Source of the DNA: Medicago truncatula
Taxonomy: Eukaryota; Streptophyta; Magnoliopsida; Fabales; Fabaceae
DNA: 64,000 nt
Direction: 5' to 3'
Assembly (NCBI RefSeq): GCF_003473485.1
Contig: NC_053042.1
Coordinates: 44,231,762 to 44,295,761 of the forward strand
Part shown: positions 60,102-64,000 of the stretch, piece after piece
How the letters are laid out: every line of letters starts with the position of its first letter
How positions within the stretch are numbered: position 1 is the first letter of the stretch
Position numbers and translations under genes: made by a program
The notes under the pieces: generated by a model
What the model saw: the letters and a program-made list of their open reading frames with translations, nothing else
The model's database searches: none
Told to the model about the DNA's origin: nothing

Positions 60102-63100
60102 TCATTCATCTGAGCTGTATTCGCTAGATTCTGGCAATAAGGGTACAGCAGCACAACAGAAAGTCTCCTTATCCTTAAGAAGTAGACAACTGCCATCAGA
60201 ATTCCACTTCAGATCTGTTATCGAAAATTGTGGTAGAGGAACATGAACACAAAAGGCACCAGATGGGGTCCACATGTATAAATGTGTGCTTCCGGTGCAG
60301 AAAACAAGGCGAGTGGATGTCGGATCCCAAGCTGCCACTCTGATAGGGTCCTTCTGCACTAAGATTGCTGTAAGCTCAAGTTGTCGAATATTCCATACCC
60401 AGAGTACTGTAGGCATACTATCATTGCGAGTACATATGTATTGGCTATCATTGCTCCATGACAAAAAGCCTGCAAGAAAAATCAGTTTTGTCAAGCAGGC
60501 CAAGAGCCATCGTGCAAAGCTAGTGACAGAAGGCTTTGATTAAGTCCAGAGGCAACCAGATGATTCGGTCCGTCTAGGTAAAGTATAGTTGAAAAGAAAC
60601 TGATATGGTACAAGATACATAACCATCAAAGTGATATTGCAGAAACCAAGGTATCATCAATAAAGAATATGAAGAACTAAAGAATCAATCCAAAGGAAAT
60701 AATAACTTGGAATTGCAACAAAGAAAGAATATATGGATAGAGATTCTGATGTTAAAAGTCCAAGAAAATGTAAAATTATAAATCGCCAGTGAATCACATA
60801 ACAATATCATTGGAGATAAGGTTTACGCTAAACATGAAAGGATATATCGGTATTAAGGGTCACTTGAATTAAATAGTTTGCATCCAGATCTGCTCTATTT
60901 CATGCTAATAAATAGTGTCGTGTCCGGTGTCCGTGTCCGTATCCATGCTTCACAGATGCTAATACTTATACAAACCAAAAATCAAATTGAACAGAAAAAA
61001 ATATCCACATGAAGTAATTCAATTTCTTCCTATTTACCATGCAAATAATGAAATTAAGAACCCTGGAGTGATCATTGCATTATGTAGCAAGGAAGGGCAT
61101 AATTTGAAGCATTCAAAAGTTAGAGGAAGCACAGCTTACCGATTCCTTGTTTGGGGTTAGGTTTCTCAGCAGGAGGCTTCTGAAAAGGTAAATTGATTGG
61201 AACTTCCATGACTTCATACCTTACTCGAAAGGGTCGTTCTGGAGAATCTGGTTAGAGAAAGAAAAATAAGAAAACAAAGGGATGTGTTTCATGGACCAAC
61301 TGTCCAAAAAGCTTAAATCAAATAAAAATAAGAACTGTGTACTAGAAAGTTTTAAACCAACAATACATGTGAAACTTTTTCCTACCATGACGGGTCGTTC
61401 AAAACAGTGTAATTGTAATAAAAAAGTCATAGCACTTATGCTTACCAATGTTTCCTTGAGAAAAATCATCGCTCAAACACAGTTCTGACATATCAAGTTG
61501 CAGAGGTTCATCTACTTCCTGCAATTTCAGGGACATGGTAAATAAATTTTTCATAAACTGCAACGCCATCAACAATAAAAGTGTCAAAAAGAAATACTTT
61601 GAAAACAGCAGCATAACAAGGGCCACGGACTGCATATGGATGCAGAAACTCAGCAAATGTCTTCCAAGTTAAATGATTCAGGACTCGCAGCATCTGGTCA
61701 TAACTACCCACTGCCAGAAACTGACCACAGGGAGACCACGACACACTTTTAACTCCTAATCCACTTTCATATGCTTGATACTTGAAAAGACACCTTCCGT
61801 CTGGAGAATAGATTAGAACCTAAGTATAAAACAAAAACGACCAAGGCTTTAGCATAACTTGCTAACATTAATTTTATAGCATGACCATCAGTCTAAAAAA
61901 AACAGGATATAAGCAGCACAAGAGTAGACATACAGAATACATGCATGAAAGATTGTATTATTTGATATATGCAACGCCATTCATGAAACATTCTCTATAA
62001 AATGCTTGCGGTTCTATCTATATTATTGAACATTGTAGATATTTAACCTTCCTTCCACTGTCCGTTGACTCTCCTTCCCCTGATCATAGCTCAGGGAAGC
62101 TTAAGCTTTACATGATTGTTAAGGGTCTAGAAAACTAATAAGGATCTGTTGACCCAAACATTATGGGTGATATACCAGTAAGTAACTGGTTCAATGTGAT
62201 ATACCAGTAATTTCGAGTTTGATTGGAGAGATGAATGACCAATAGAGAAGAGGACTATGAGCTGTTAATACTTAAAAATACTTTTTCTTCAACTTATGAC
62301 ATTCCTATACTATCTCCCCATCTCTCTATTTTGCTCTTCCAACTATTTATCATCTCCAATTTTTAAACATGGTATCAAAGTGGAATAATCAACCGTGACA
62401 AAAAATCACAATTTCAACCACTGAGTTGTACTGTATCCTCTCTTTCTCTCTTTCGAGTAACAACGGTAGTTTATGTAATTTTAGATTTTTTTACCATGTC
62501 TATTGTACATTGATATCAAATAGCTGACATGGTAGATTGCAGTGACGGATTTTTTGCCAACCTTGATGGCAAATATGTGAAGGATGTCAGAGCCACGGAG
62601 TCTTACAAGGGAAATGAGGGCTTAAAAAAAAGGATAGTTGGCCTCCCAAAGGTGTCCACCGTACGTAATTGATGGCACTGCTATTACATGATTAGTCGTT
62701 GTTATTGTTCTTGCATCCAGGATTGGACCCTAACATTTCCTTTAGAGGTGTTTGAATTTGATTATAGACTATTTTGATTTTGATTTGGTGGCTTAAGATG
62801 ATCCGCCTAATTGTTTTCAATTGTGTGACATGGTAGGTTTCCATTGGCCGGTCCAATCTTGAAGGAAGGAGAAGGAAACAACAATGTATACACACTAGGC
62901 AGATACGAGCTTTTAGTGAGGTGCAAAGTAGTAAGTGTTTGTTTAACAGGATAGTACACATGATAATTGTTTTGTTTATTTTAGGTTTTGTTTGGATTAT
63001 TAGAATGGGATAAAAAGAAGCAAAACAAAATGACACTAGTTGCCAATATTTGAATTGCTTAAAATAGGATAGAATGGACCTGAGGTAAGGGAATATATTC

Positions 63101-63883
63101 TATACCTATGGAATATAAATTTAACTACAAAGCTTTTACCATTTCGACCACTTCCCAAACAATGGTATGAAAACTTTCTTTTGTTTCGCCATAAAATGTC
63201 CAAACAATGGTATGCTATTTTTTTCCATTCCATTAACAGTTTGAATTGATATAGAATGGGAATTATCAGTGTTTCCTTAAATTCACATACGAGTTAAATT
63301 CAGTGGAATATTTTGAATCACATTTATGTTTACCAAGTCTCCCAGGTTAAGAGGGCTAGGAAAGAAAAATAGGAATTAGGAAGATAGTAGCTACCTTGTA
63401 ATCAAGGGGTGAATCCCATATTACTATAGAACTATCGTCAGGTGACCATTCGACATCAGCCAAGTCTAGAGTGTCAACAGGAAACAGGCCCATTATTTCC
63501 CATGAATGACAAGATAACAGATTTATATGGTCTTTGCAATCACGCCTTGTACAAATTGCTGCAAATTTTCCATCTCTTGTAAAGGAAACCCCCTTAGAAG
63601 CATGCTTTGGCAACTGCAGATGCACACAAGCCGTGTTTACCAGTGACCAAACTGTTAAACGCAACTGAAAATCTGATGTCGTAAGTATGTGACGACTATC
63701 TGGGCTCCACCTAGCATATGCAATACCAGCAGGACCTTCGTCTATCTTGCATGTCCACTCTGGCTGGGTCAGTGACCAAGCCTGTATCATTGGCTTTTTA
63801 TAGAGACCGCAGAGAATGTACTCAGAATCAAGGGCCCATTCAATATAGCTAATTTTGTCCAAGCATGAAAACAATTGCACAAC
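60102..63883 (-). CDS. WRAP73: WD-repeat protein WRAP73/WDR8-like, partial (3' five exons)
   Basis: WD40 scaffold protein; animal and fungal WRAP73/WDR8 acts at spindle poles and centrosomes, and a microtubule-related role is presumed in plants. Exons from the 5' side: 63395-63883, 61598-61819, 61446-61518, 61140-61247, 60102-60469, all in phase with GT-AG borders, giving 419 residues plus stop. The first visible exon opens [20 protein letters not shown] and carries [20 protein letters not shown] and [20 protein letters not shown]. The second has [20 protein letters not shown]. The last has [20 protein letters not shown], then LWVWN and TDLKWNSDG. The N-terminal exon (about 40 residues) was not found before the window edge and should lie beyond 64000. 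The acidic end (ESSEYSSDE) is complete. Confidence 0.93.
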
Positions 63884-64000
63884 CTGCATAAGACGGAAAG
63901 AATGATTCAAAACCACAAACCAGAAGCAAATATTTGGAATCTCTCAGATGGAATATCTGCAAAATACCAAGTATATAATTTACCTATGGCACGTTAAACC

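Overview
This is a nuclear plant sequence of about 64 kb. It is AT-rich, its genes have GT-AG introns, and the space between genes is crowded with MITEs, MULEs, LINE remnants and tRNA-derived SINEs. Protein content and repeat families (Medicago-type F-box genes, UGT79-like tandem copies, CHH-poor AT-rich flanks, LINE 3' ends ending in GTT repeats) point to a legume, most likely Medicago truncatula or a close relative. That identification is inference; no database was searched.

Layout from left to right. 44-1087 (+) is a DREB A-6/ERF062-like AP2 factor. 1.1-8.4 kb is gene-poor: a LINE 3' end, a broken F-box gene, an 815-bp MULE-type element with a perfect 9-bp target duplication and an internal minisatellite, a decayed LINE ORF2 tail and a Stowaway MITE. 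A possible tiny secreted Cys-rich peptide lies at 8561-8695. A two-exon phytocyanin/early-nodulin-like gene (9302-10221, -) has lost both copper-binding histidines. A small one-TM protein is at 12175-12441 (-). 13.3-17.1 kb holds a plant-mobile-domain relic, a MULE-type MITE, a triplicated 5'-UTR-like block and a GC-rich hAT element.

The centre of the window is a 22-exon gene (18839-32731, +) for a VEFS-box Polycomb protein of the EMF2/VRN2 family, 790 aa. All phases were checked by hand and join cleanly. Its introns carry three sense-oriented fragments of one LINE family and a truncated Au-type SINE. One LINE fragment has been blown up by about 520 bp of GA repeat. Its exon 16 encodes an acidic tandem repeat of 15 nine-residue units.

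The right half contains an oleosin gene with RY and G-box promoter motifs (34960-35409, -); a field of nested DNA elements (33.4-44.8 kb), including a PIF/Harbinger-type element and a 4.3-kb MULE that seems to contain a solo LTR; an intact UGT79-like glycosyltransferase (45105-46502, +) followed by a deleted pseudogene copy (48128-48927, +) whose deletion junction shows microhomology; a group IX ERF (49357-49950, -); a complete 14-exon plastid phosphofructokinase PFK5 (51077-58543, -); and the 3' five exons of a WRAP73/WDR8-like WD-repeat gene running off the right edge (60102-63883, -).

The genes are independent plant transcription units, not an operon. Likely themes are flowering/Polycomb silencing (VEFS), stress/ethylene regulation (two AP2/ERFs), seed oil bodies (oleosin), flavonoid-type glycosylation (UGT), plastid glycolysis (PFK5) and microtubule/spindle function (WRAP73).
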